Part shown: positions 45,207 to 52,175 of the stretch, in pieces | Position numbering within the stretch: position 1 is the first letter of the stretch | Layout: every line of letters starts with the position of its first letter | Virus record (IMG/VR): IMGVR_UViG_3300043446_002337 | Coordinates: 19,769-83,768 of that record | Strand: one strand, 5' to 3' | Source: a virus | Length of the DNA stretch: 64,000 nucleotides | Notes under the pieces: model-generated | Told to the model about the DNA's origin: nothing | Seen by the model: the letters and a program-made list of their open reading frames with translations, nothing else | The model's database searches: none | Made by a program: the position numbers and the translations under genes

Positions 45207-45644
45207 ATGAGAATTTTACTATTTGGATTGCCTGGTTCTGGAAAGACTACGTTAGCACAAGAACTAGTTAAGTTATTACCTAATACGGGACACTTAAACG
45301 CGGATACTATTCGTAAGACGTTTGACGATTGGGATTTTAGTCCAACTGGTAGAGAACGACAAGCAACACGTATGAGAACGATGGCGGATGACTTATTGGT
45401 AAATAACCATACTCAGTATGTGGTTGCAGATTTTGTTGCCCCAACCTCCGAATTGAGAGCTATTTACGAACCACATTTTGCTGTATGGATGGATACTATT
45501 ATGGTTGGTCGTTACGAAGATACTAACAAGGCGTGGAAAATACCGACCGAACAAGAATATCACTATAGAATTACCCAATTTAATCCCGTGCAAGAGGAGG
45601 CACAACGAGTATGCAATTTAATTCTAAATCACCCACGGGGTTGA
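45207..45644 (+). CDS. cysC: Adenylylsulfate kinase-like P-loop kinase
   Basis: This 145-aa kinase has Walker A LLFGLPGSGKTTLA (residues 4-17), then LNADTIRKTFDDWDFSPTGR, which mirrors the APS-kinase segment DGDxVR...LGFS..DR. APS kinase makes PAPS, the sulfate donor for sulfotransferases, and one such enzyme is encoded at 48116. It is shorter than cellular CysC (about 200 aa), lacking part of the C-terminal lid. Kinase function on another nucleotide cannot be excluded. Its 3' end overlaps the nucleotidyltransferase gene by 34 nt. Confidence 0.75.
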   Translation: MRILLFGLPGSGKTTLAQELVKLLPNTGHLNADTIRKTFDDWDFSPTGRERQATRMRTMADDLLVNNHTQYVVADFVAPTSELRAIYEPHFAVWMDTIMVGRYEDTNKAWKIPTEQEYHYRITQFNPVQEEAQRVCNLILNHPRG

Positions 45645-45967
45645 TGATTGGACGGTTTCAACCGTGGCACAAGGGGCATCGTACTCTTTTTGAGAGGATT
45701 TTAGAGAAAGAGGGTCAAGTCTGTATAGTAATCCGTGACACACAAGGAACCAGCGATAAAGACCCTCTTGATGCCGAAACTGTGGTCACTAACATCCATC
45801 ACGACTTGGAAGCAGATTATTACGGAAAGTACACGATTCACGTACTACCAAATATTACGGGTGTATATTATGGTCGGGATGTGGGGTATAAGGTAGAAAA
45901 AATTGACTTAGACCCTCAAATTGAGTCCATTAGCGCAACCCAAATTCGGAAGGAAATGGGGTTATAA
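45611..45967 (+). CDS. HxGH nucleotidyltransferase
   Basis: This 118-aa minimal Rossmann nucleotidyltransferase has GLMIGRFQPWHKGHRTLFER (HxGH near residue 20). The C-terminal ESISATQIRKEMGL supplies the ISxTxIR motif. This pairing is typical of NMN/pantetheine-type adenylyltransferases and cytidylyltransferases. It is much shorter than NadM (about 170 aa) and may be a sugar-phosphate nucleotidyltransferase. It does not resemble ATP sulfurylase. GAGGAGG within the preceding gene is the ribosome site. Confidence 0.8.
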   Translation: MQFNSKSPTGLMIGRFQPWHKGHRTLFERILEKEGQVCIVIRDTQGTSDKDPLDAETVVTNIHHDLEADYYGKYTIHVLPNITGVYYGRDVGYKVEKIDLDPQIESISATQIRKEMGL

Positions 45968-45979
45968 ATACTATTTATA
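45963..45979 (+). promoter_or_regulatory. 17-bp palindrome TATAAATA-C-TATTTATA
   Basis: TATAAATA (the exact T4 late promoter box) and its reverse complement TATTTATA flank a single C. The element covers the stop codon of the nucleotidyltransferase and ends 2 nt before the QueC-like ATG. Confidence 0.55.
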
Positions 45980-45981
45980 AT

Positions 45982-46563
45982 ATGAGAGTAACTATACCTG
46001 AAGATTGTAAAAATATTAATGTATTGTTTTCTGGTGGGGTAGATAGTAGTTTACTGTTGTTTCTTTTGATGCAAGAACGGTTGGAAACAAAAAACCCAGT
46101 CCCAATTATGTGTTACAATATGTGGGTAGGGTACCAAGGAAATGTATCATTCGGAAAGGCGTACATTAAAGTATCAGAATGGATTTCTAATTATTTCAAT
46201 GAAAATATACCAGTACAGGTAATATCAAAGGTATATATTAGAGACGCGGTTTCTAACATTCTTTTAATCAACCCAGGATATGTATATACTGGATGTAACT
46301 TGGTGTTAGATAATAAGTTTACACCATCGGTATATCTGAGTGGTGATACACCACCAGTAAGGGGTCCCGCTCTAAATGAATTTCATTTACGACCATTTAT
46401 TGATATACCAAAAGATGTTATTATACAAGAATACAAAAGATTGAATATTTTGGAGTTATTAAAAATAACTGTTTCGTGTGGAGTTTCTGATACACCTTGC
46501 GGTGGATGTTATTTTTGTATGGAACGGCAGTGGGGTATTAAAGAGGCAGGAATCGTCATATAA
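45982..46563 (+). CDS. QueC-like PP-loop ATPase
   Basis: This 193-aa protein has the PP-loop VLFSGGVDSSLLLFLL at residues 14-29. The C-terminal zinc site SCGVSDTPCGGCYFCMERQW (C-x6-C-x2-C-x2-C) and the following KEAG resemble QueC, which makes 7-cyano-7-deazaguanine. No QueD, QueE or FolE is visible here, so deazapurine synthesis cannot be completed from this window. An amide-forming or thiolating role on another substrate is possible. It has no clear ribosome site, and the palindrome ends just before its ATG. Confidence 0.75.
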   Translation: MRVTIPEDCKNINVLFSGGVDSSLLLFLLMQERLETKNPVPIMCYNMWVGYQGNVSFGKAYIKVSEWISNYFNENIPVQVISKVYIRDAVSNILLINPGYVYTGCNLVLDNKFTPSVYLSGDTPPVRGPALNEFHLRPFIDIPKDVIIQEYKRLNILELLKITVSCGVSDTPCGGCYFCMERQWGIKEAGIVI

Positions 46564-46574
46564 CAGAGTATAAT

Positions 46575-48119
46575 ATGAAATATAATGTAATTTACAACAA
46601 AAGTATAGATTTAAATACACTACGTTCTACACTAGAAGGAACAGGGGTCGTAGTGAATGATATATTTGAATCTATCGGAGTGATTAATCTTACCGCATCG
46701 GATACATCATTTTCTTCTATAGACGGTGTATTATCGTTTGAACTAGAACAAGAAATGACGATGGAACCGTGTGACGATTGGCATCTTCGTAGAATAAACA
46801 CTGCAGCATTACCCATCAGACCTATGTACTTACCTAAAAATACGGGAAACGGGTCCGTAGTATATCTTGTTGATACAGGAGTTGATACCACACACCCGGA
46901 GTTATCTGGTGCGAATGTGGTGAATCTTTGGAGTTATGATGGAACGTTTACCGATTCACTGGGGCATGGTACCGCGATGGCTAGTGTTATTGTTGGAAAC
47001 ACACTAGGTGTTGTTAAAGATTCCACAATAAAAGTAGTGAAAATACCATACGGTGCGGGAGTTACTAACACTACATTATTACAAGCATTTGATACTATAC
47101 TTACTGACCACTTATCAACACCATCAACGGTGAAGGTTGTTAACTGTTCTTGGGTAATTGCTAAGAGTCAAGTACTTGATACGAAAATCGCAGAACTACA
47201 AAGTAATGGGTTAGTGGTTGTGGCAGCAGCAGGTAATCAAGTACAAGCGGCAGATAACTATTCACCAGTTGGTCTTGATACAGTTATTGGTGTAGCTGCA
47301 GCAGACGCGTATGACAGAGTAATTAATTGGTCTACTGGTGTTGGAAGTAACTGGGGGCCTGAAGTAGATATCACTGCGCCTGGTATTGACATATCTTGTG
47401 CACAAAGTGATGGTACTATTGGTACATCCTCTGGTACTTCTTTAGCAGCGGCAATAGTATCTGGTGTTGTTGCGCAATTTGTAACACAAAATACAACAAT
47501 GACAGCAGCACAAATTCAAACCGCTGTTATTGACCATAGTAAAGAAGATTTATTGTTTAGAAACGAAGCAATATATGGAACAACTCCAAACCGTTTACTA
47601 CAATGTCTTTTCTTTGGTGGTATATTTACACAACCAAATATACTAAATGAAACAGATAAAATTTTTGTACAAAAAGGAACTACACAAACTTTTGCCATAG
47701 AAGTAGCAGGAAGTGCACCTGTCGCTAGATTAAGTATAGCGGAATTTCAAACAGGAAGAATTACTAGAATTCCTCCTAGTTGGGTAAGTTTAGATACTAC
47801 TACTAATATAATAACATTCTCGCCACCAGTAGAATTAGATACTAAAAAGTACATGGTATTTGTGGAGGCATTAAGTGCAGACGATATCCAAGTTGGATAT
47901 GTCAGATTTATTGTTCATGTATACACCGACTCACCCTCAGAATTGTCAACAGAAAACAAGCCTGAATATTATACAGCAAACCCAACAACTAATACAATTA
48001 TCCTTGCATTAGCATACTGTTATACAGGGTCTTGTCCATCCAATTGTTCTGGATTTGCTACTAAGGGTGGTGGTTTTTGCGCTTGTTCGTGGACATACGG
48101 AGCTTGTAATAGTTCATGA
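46575..48119 (+). CDS. Subtilisin-like serine protease with Cys-rich tail
   Basis: This 514-aa S8-family protease has an intact catalytic set: Asp100 (YLVDTGVD), His131 (SLGHGTAMA), oxyanion Asn221 (AAAGNQ) and Ser289 (SSGTSLAAA). Residues 1-65 resemble an I9-type prodomain, without a signal peptide. After the catalytic domain comes a beta-sandwich region (about residues 355-470). The last 35 residues contain six Cys in CYTGSCPSNC, FCACSW and GACNSS. It could mature virion proteins or act on a host surface protein. It overlaps the sulfotransferase gene by ATGA. Confidence 0.9.
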   Translation: MKYNVIYNKSIDLNTLRSTLEGTGVVVNDIFESIGVINLTASDTSFSSIDGVLSFELEQEMTMEPCDDWHLRRINTAALPIRPMYLPKNTGNGSVVYLVDTGVDTTHPELSGANVVNLWSYDGTFTDSLGHGTAMASVIVGNTLGVVKDSTIKVVKIPYGAGVTNTTLLQAFDTILTDHLSTPSTVKVVNCSWVIAKSQVLDTKIAELQSNGLVVVAAAGNQVQAADNYSPVGLDTVIGVAAADAYDRVINWSTGVGSNWGPEVDITAPGIDISCAQSDGTIGTSSGTSLAAAIVSGVVAQFVTQNTTMTAAQIQTAVIDHSKEDLLFRNEAIYGTTPNRLLQCLFFGGIFTQPNILNETDKIFVQKGTTQTFAIEVAGSAPVARLSIAEFQTGRITRIPPSWVSLDTTTNIITFSPPVELDTKKYMVFVEALSADDIQVGYVRFIVHVYTDSPSELSTENKPEYYTANPTTNTIILALAYCYTGSCPSNCSGFATKGGGFCACSWTYGACNSS

Positions 48120-48787
48120 TTCTAACATCATTGGTTTCTGGTGAAAAATATTTTTGGATAAAAGTTCCGAGAACGGCGACTATCGCTTATAATGAATTGT
48201 TTTTGAGATACTACAAAGATGATGTTCTACGTTGTCAAACACATGACCCAGCTAAAGGAACATTACATATGCATTATTCATATGTAAGTTTATGTGAATT
48301 ATATAACCAAAAACTTTCTGGTGTTACTGTAGTACGTCATCCGTTCACTAGATTTGTATCGGGTTTACATCAATTAAAATTGTTATCATTGGAACACAAT
48401 TTTAAAGTTCCTTTCTTAGAATCTACGTCATCGTGTATAGAGTTTTTACAGAAACATTTTGGTAAAAATTGTAACACGTCTGCCGATATTCGTGATTTGA
48501 TTTTGGAAGCGGACCCAACAATGAGTATAGCGTTTTTTCATCTACAAATTTATTTCATGTATAATCCAAAAGTAACTTGGTTTAAATATGAATCCATACA
48601 TGATTTTAATGATTGGATTACTGAAAAGTTAGGGTACGATGTGAATTTATTGACCAGAACAAATGAGTCTAATAAAGAACTGTTATCCCATCTGGAGTTC
48701 ACCAATAGAGAATTTGTTGAAGTAGTAGAAAATATGTTTTATGATGATTACAAGTTTTTGAATTATCCATTTGAGTATACAAAGTAG
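48116..48787 (+). CDS. Sulfotransferase (PAPS-dependent)
   Basis: This 223-aa enzyme has both PAPS sites: the 5'-phosphosulfate loop FWIKVPRTATIAY (Lys16 to Thr22), and the 3'-phosphate site VVRHPFTRFVSGLHQ with Arg74, Arg79 and Ser82 in the RxPxxRxxS pattern of carbohydrate sulfotransferases. It would move sulfate from PAPS to a glycan or protein tyrosine. The APS-kinase-like gene 3 kb upstream could supply the donor. It is the last gene of the long accessory operon and starts within the subtilase stop codon. Confidence 0.83.
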   Translation: MILTSLVSGEKYFWIKVPRTATIAYNELFLRYYKDDVLRCQTHDPAKGTLHMHYSYVSLCELYNQKLSGVTVVRHPFTRFVSGLHQLKLLSLEHNFKVPFLESTSSCIEFLQKHFGKNCNTSADIRDLILEADPTMSIAFFHLQIYFMYNPKVTWFKYESIHDFNDWITEKLGYDVNLLTRTNESNKELLSHLEFTNREFVEVVENMFYDDYKFLNYPFEYTK

Positions 48788-48799
48788 ATAGAGGGTTAT

Positions 48800-49039
48800 G
48801 TGAAAATACCTAACATATCGGAAATTATAATTGCGTGGCACAGGGCAGCGAACCCCACCCCAGAACAACAAGAAATTGCAGAACACCGTGCCCAAATATG
48901 CGATACCTGTGAACATAGAGAATTTAAAACTTTAGTTAGGACTTACGCGTGTGGAGCATGTGGATGCCCCATCCTGAAAAAAATATATAGTCCACTCCCA
49001 GGCCAAGAAGCTTGCCCCAAAGCTAAGTGGGATAAATAA
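48800..49039 (+). CDS. Small zinc-ribbon protein
   Basis: This 79-aa protein has CDTCEH (C-x2-C) near residue 34 and CGACGCP near residue 51, with a last Cys in ACPKAKW. This makes at least four zinc-binding cysteines. The N-terminal helix (ISEIIIAWHRAANPTPEQQE) is amphipathic. The start is GTG 48800 with GAGGGT at the right distance. It is a conserved small phage type; a function in nucleic-acid binding or assembly is possible but not shown. Confidence 0.75.
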   Translation: MKIPNISEIIIAWHRAANPTPEQQEIAEHRAQICDTCEHREFKTLVRTYACGACGCPILKKIYSPLPGQEACPKAKWDK

Positions 49040-49060
49040 CGTAATTTATTGTTATCTAGA

Positions 49061-49068
49061 TATTTATA
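49061..49068 (+). promoter_or_regulatory. Putative late promoter box TATTTATA
   Basis: TATTTATA lies 28 nt before the ATG at 49097, at the boundary where structural genes resume after the accessory block. Confidence 0.5.
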
Positions 49069-49096
49069 GTAGTACATTTTGGGGGTAAATTACGGT

Positions 49097-50506
49097 ATGG
49101 GATTTATTAATCAATTTTCTCGAAATTTAAATCAACGAGTACAAACTACCATCACCAAAGGTAGTGGTACTCCAATTGCAAGTTCCTCCATCCAGAATAT
49201 GGGTGGAGCGTTTGTGTTATTAGACGCAAAATTACTTCAAAATCCACCAGTACGGATTCGATTATATACCGACGAAACTAGTATGATTATTGACGCTAAT
49301 CGTGCGCCTGGAAATTTCAACCTTTCTCAATCGGTTGGATTGATTGCGGATATTAATTTGACCACCACGGACACCCTTACCTTTACTCCTCCTGTGATTG
49401 GTCACGCAGTAAGTGGGGGTTTAGTATGGTATAACATGAGTGGGTCGGGATTTGAACAAAGTATTACATTGACCTCATTTACACTAAGTGATATCGGTGA
49501 TAGTGAAGCAAACAAAGAAGTGATTATTTTTAGTGGGTCACAAGTTCCTCTTACCTCGGGGTCGTTCTACGGAGTAAGTGGAAGTTTCCACACTCCAAAG
49601 AGTTTTGCAATTCTTAATGCAAAGAGTACCTATAATTTCAACCCAGACCAACAATGGGTTCTGGGTAGTAGTAATGATGGAAATGGGTGGGAATTTTATT
49701 ACGGTAGAGAATTAACAGGCGAACTACATACAATTGATGCGAATGTCACGCAACAGTTTCCAGAAATTCCTGTGGATTCCACACTCTATGCGGCAAAGAT
49801 AGCAACACGCACAGGAACATTATGGAAAAATAGTAGTTTCTATCTTCTACCGGTAGATGCGGGTGAAACCTATAGAGCATCTGGATGGCATTGGTGTACT
49901 AACACTACACAAAATCCTGTTGCGGGATGTGGATATATTATGTTACCTACGGATTCAGGCGGTAATCCTATATACCCATATTTGTATGCAACAAGTAGTG
50001 GAACATCAGGTAAATGGGAATACGCCTCCGCAGAATTCCCTATTGGTACGGGAACTTCATCTATAATGATTGCACCATTTATAGATGCATCATATCCAAA
50101 TGGATACGGATTCTCTCCAGAATGCGCTGGGGCGTACTATCAAGATCCACTAACATGCCCAGGATACGGATGGTTTACTGGGTTCACGGTAGAAAATATA
50201 ACTGACTTTGCAAGTAGATTACGATTATACTCTACCGATATATCTGATGTACCATTAGCAGAACAAACCCGTTTATTTGGAACGGCACCGAATTCTGGGT
50301 CAAAGTTAATTGCAGACATGATGTTCGATTCAGCAAGTTTTAATTATCCATTGGTACCTGTATTAGAAGCATACACATGGGAAGACCCTAACTATATTCC
50401 TGGTGTTAATCGAACAAGTTATATTCTAGAAAATTTATCTGATGTGACAACTGTATATTCTGGTTCATTAAATTCTTCACTTACCATTTACACATTAGAA
50501 GATTAA
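49097..50506 (+). CDS. Structural protein, probable tail or fibre component
   Basis: This 469-aa beta-rich protein has no catalytic motif visible. I chose ATG 49097 over the in-frame TTG 49079 because GGGGGT lies in front of it. Residues about 260-395 (YRASGWHWCTNTTQNPVAGC to YQDPLTCPGYGWFTGF) look like a carbohydrate-binding jelly-roll with paired cysteines. The last 100 residues (ENITDFASRLRLYSTDI onward) resemble an internal adapter found in phage particle proteins. It is co-transcribed with three short collagen-like genes and preceded by a late-type box, so it is most likely in the virion. Confidence 0.7.
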   Translation: MGFINQFSRNLNQRVQTTITKGSGTPIASSSIQNMGGAFVLLDAKLLQNPPVRIRLYTDETSMIIDANRAPGNFNLSQSVGLIADINLTTTDTLTFTPPVIGHAVSGGLVWYNMSGSGFEQSITLTSFTLSDIGDSEANKEVIIFSGSQVPLTSGSFYGVSGSFHTPKSFAILNAKSTYNFNPDQQWVLGSSNDGNGWEFYYGRELTGELHTIDANVTQQFPEIPVDSTLYAAKIATRTGTLWKNSSFYLLPVDAGETYRASGWHWCTNTTQNPVAGCGYIMLPTDSGGNPIYPYLYATSSGTSGKWEYASAEFPIGTGTSSIMIAPFIDASYPNGYGFSPECAGAYYQDPLTCPGYGWFTGFTVENITDFASRLRLYSTDISDVPLAEQTRLFGTAPNSGSKLIADMMFDSASFNYPLVPVLEAYTWEDPNYIPGVNRTSYILENLSDVTTVYSGSLNSSLTIYTLED

Positions 50507-50507
50507 T

Positions 50508-50771
50508 ATGCGTTTTTATCCATTTGGGTCCAGTTCACTAAATCAAATATATAACCCCTCCGCTGCAACTACTGCTTCTATATCAAATTATGCCGCATCC
50601 GCAAGTTATGGCGTAAGAGTTTTAAGTGCGTCTGTGGCGGTAAATGGAGTACGTGGTGTAAATGGAGTAAACGGTACGTGTAGTTTTACTCCTGGGTTGA
50701 CTGGTGATATTGGACTGCAAGGGATTGGTGGTTCTGCTGGTGGTGTCTCTTCCGTAGTTGGTAAACCATAA
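50508..50771 (+). CDS. Short collagen-like protein 1
   Basis: This 87-aa protein begins MRFYPFGSSS. It has a SASYGVRVLSASVAV segment like those in the large fibres, then Gly-X-Y triplets (GVRGVNGVNGT, GLTGDIGLQGIGG). The opening M-x-F-Y-P is shared with the next protein, and YYFPFGG opens the third, so the three form a family. It is probably a small trimeric virion fibre. It lies 1 nt after the preceding stop codon. Confidence 0.72.
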   Translation: MRFYPFGSSSLNQIYNPSAATTASISNYAASASYGVRVLSASVAVNGVRGVNGVNGTCSFTPGLTGDIGLQGIGGSAGGVSSVVGKP

Positions 50772-50783
50772 TTTATATAACAT

Positions 50784-51416
50784 ATGCAATTCTATCCTAA
50801 TAATATTTCAGCAAACGAACTTGGATTTGCAGTAAGTTCTAGTATAGCAAAAACTGGTTCATTTATTGCTAATTTTGCTGCAATATCTGTAACCACAGTG
50901 AACACCGCGAGTCTGGCACTTAACATAACAGGCTCAGCGGGAGCGGCAGGAACCAATGCATCGTTAACCGGACCAAAGGGACCACAAGGCGCACGTGGGG
51001 TCACTGGTCCTCGGGGTGACAGTGTATATCTTATATCCAGTTCATGGCATGATGCAACTAGAATGGGAGCATCATGTAGTACACCTGCACCAACTAATTG
51101 TTGGACGGTTAACCTATATGCAGCATATGAAGTATTTGGTAACTACTCTTGTGACTTTAGTACTAACGCATTTAATCCAACCACATACTATACGACAACT
51201 GGTGCGTCACAAGCATATGTTGATGCAAACTTTGGTGCAAACTTCCCACTATATGTAAATAATACGTGTACTGATACACTCGCATCGGCATTATCTGGAT
51301 TGGTAACCTTCCCTGCTATCGTGGGAACACACGTAGAAAATGGACAAAACTCTGTATATTCCGTGACATCTCTATCAAGTTCTTCACTCGCAGGTATATG
51401 CGGAGGTGGCGTATAA
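50784..51416 (+). CDS. Short collagen-like protein 2 with Cys-containing head
   Basis: This 210-aa protein has three parts: an N-terminal MQFYPNNIS leader, a Gly-X-Y tract GPKGPQGARGVTGPRGD near residue 64, and a C-terminal globular head of about 130 residues with six Cys (CSTP, NCW, SCDF, NTCTD and a final ICGGGV). The stem-plus-head layout suggests a trimeric receptor-binding or whisker-like protein. The stop overlaps the next start (TAATG). Confidence 0.75.
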   Translation: MQFYPNNISANELGFAVSSSIAKTGSFIANFAAISVTTVNTASLALNITGSAGAAGTNASLTGPKGPQGARGVTGPRGDSVYLISSSWHDATRMGASCSTPAPTNCWTVNLYAAYEVFGNYSCDFSTNAFNPTTYYTTTGASQAYVDANFGANFPLYVNNTCTDTLASALSGLVTFPAIVGTHVENGQNSVYSVTSLSSSSLAGICGGGV

Positions 51417-51910
51417 TGTCATACTATTTTCCATTCGGTGGTAGTGAAGCAACGACAACACAAAATATTAATTATTCATTATCTGCTACTACTGCAAGTG
51501 TACCAACGGTTAATACTATAACTGCATTAACGGCTTCATTTGCATCAGCAGTAGTGAATTCTCCTGCGGCAGGAACGGCGGGTATTAATATAACCATATC
51601 AGACTGTCAGACCTCTGCTAGTGCAAACCCTTCTTTATTAGTATCTGGTGCAGCGGGTTCACAAGGCCCAACCGGTTCAAAGGGAACCGATGTGTTAACT
51701 TGTCCGCCGGGAACAGTTCGTTGTATGGATTTGGAAGTATCGTTATCTGCACAATATAATGATGGGGTCACCCGTGGTGTAAATTACTATCAACCATCTG
51801 GTTCACAATTTAGTATCGTATGTATGCAAGTCCCAACAACTTGCAGTTCCGCTCAAGCACAAGCAGGTTGTCCAAAGTATCTTCGAATTACTTCTCCATC
51901 CATCCCTTGA
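51416..51910 (+). CDS. Short collagen-like protein 3
   Basis: This 164-aa protein starts at ATG 51416, chosen because CGGAGG lies before it. Its YYFPFGGSEA opening links it to the two upstream proteins. A Gly-X-Y tract (GAAGSQGPTGSKGTD) near residue 85 leads to a head with cysteines (CPPGTVRCMD, CMQVPTTC, GCPKYL). It is probably a minor virion fibre. Its stop codon TGA forms part of the -35 box of the next promoter. Confidence 0.73.
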   Translation: MSYYFPFGGSEATTTQNINYSLSATTASVPTVNTITALTASFASAVVNSPAAGTAGINITISDCQTSASANPSLLVSGAAGSQGPTGSKGTDVLTCPPGTVRCMDLEVSLSAQYNDGVTRGVNYYQPSGSQFSIVCMQVPTTCSSAQAQAGCPKYLRITSPSIP

Positions 51911-51934
51911 CAAATTTAAAAAATTAGTTATTTT
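51907..51934 (+). promoter_or_regulatory. Sigma70-like promoter for the helicase unit
   Basis: TTGACA (51907-51912) is followed by a 16-nt spacer and TATTTT (51929-51934). The -35 box overlaps the stop codon of the preceding gene. A strong GGAGG ribosome site follows before ATG 51954. Confidence 0.65.
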
Positions 51935-51953
51935 TAATTAAACGGAGGTTACT

Positions 51954-52175
51954 ATGACAACAATGGTTCCAGTACCCATAGCATTACGTCAATTAATAGA
52001 AAGTAATAATCAACTACTACGACAATATCAGAATGACTTGACTACAAAGGTAATGACGGCAAACGAAGAAATGATGCGATTGTTAGGGTTAGACCCCACT
52101 GAAGGATGGAGGTTAGACCTTGAAACATTTACCTATGTCAAGGTCGAACAAACAAATGATACATCAGTCAGCTGA
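51954..52175 (+). CDS. Small helical protein preceding the helicase
   Basis: This 73-aa protein has an N-terminal helix (ALRQLIESNNQLLRQYQNDL) suited to a coiled coil and a conserved-looking C-terminal LLGLDPTEGWRLDLETFTYV. It has a strong CGGAGG ribosome site 6 nt before the ATG and overlaps the helicase by about 20 nt. It probably acts with the helicase, possibly as an assembly or loading partner. Function unknown. Confidence 0.75.
   Translation: MTTMVPVPIALRQLIESNNQLLRQYQNDLTTKVMTANEEMMRLLGLDPTEGWRLDLETFTYVKVEQTNDTSVS

Noticed and set aside
45207-45967. Complete assimilatory sulfate activation (ATP sulfurylase plus APS kinase)
   Set aside because: The nucleotidyltransferase has PWHKGH and ISATQIR motifs of the NMN/pantetheine type and only 118 residues. 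It lacks ATP sulfurylase features, so APS would have to come from the host.
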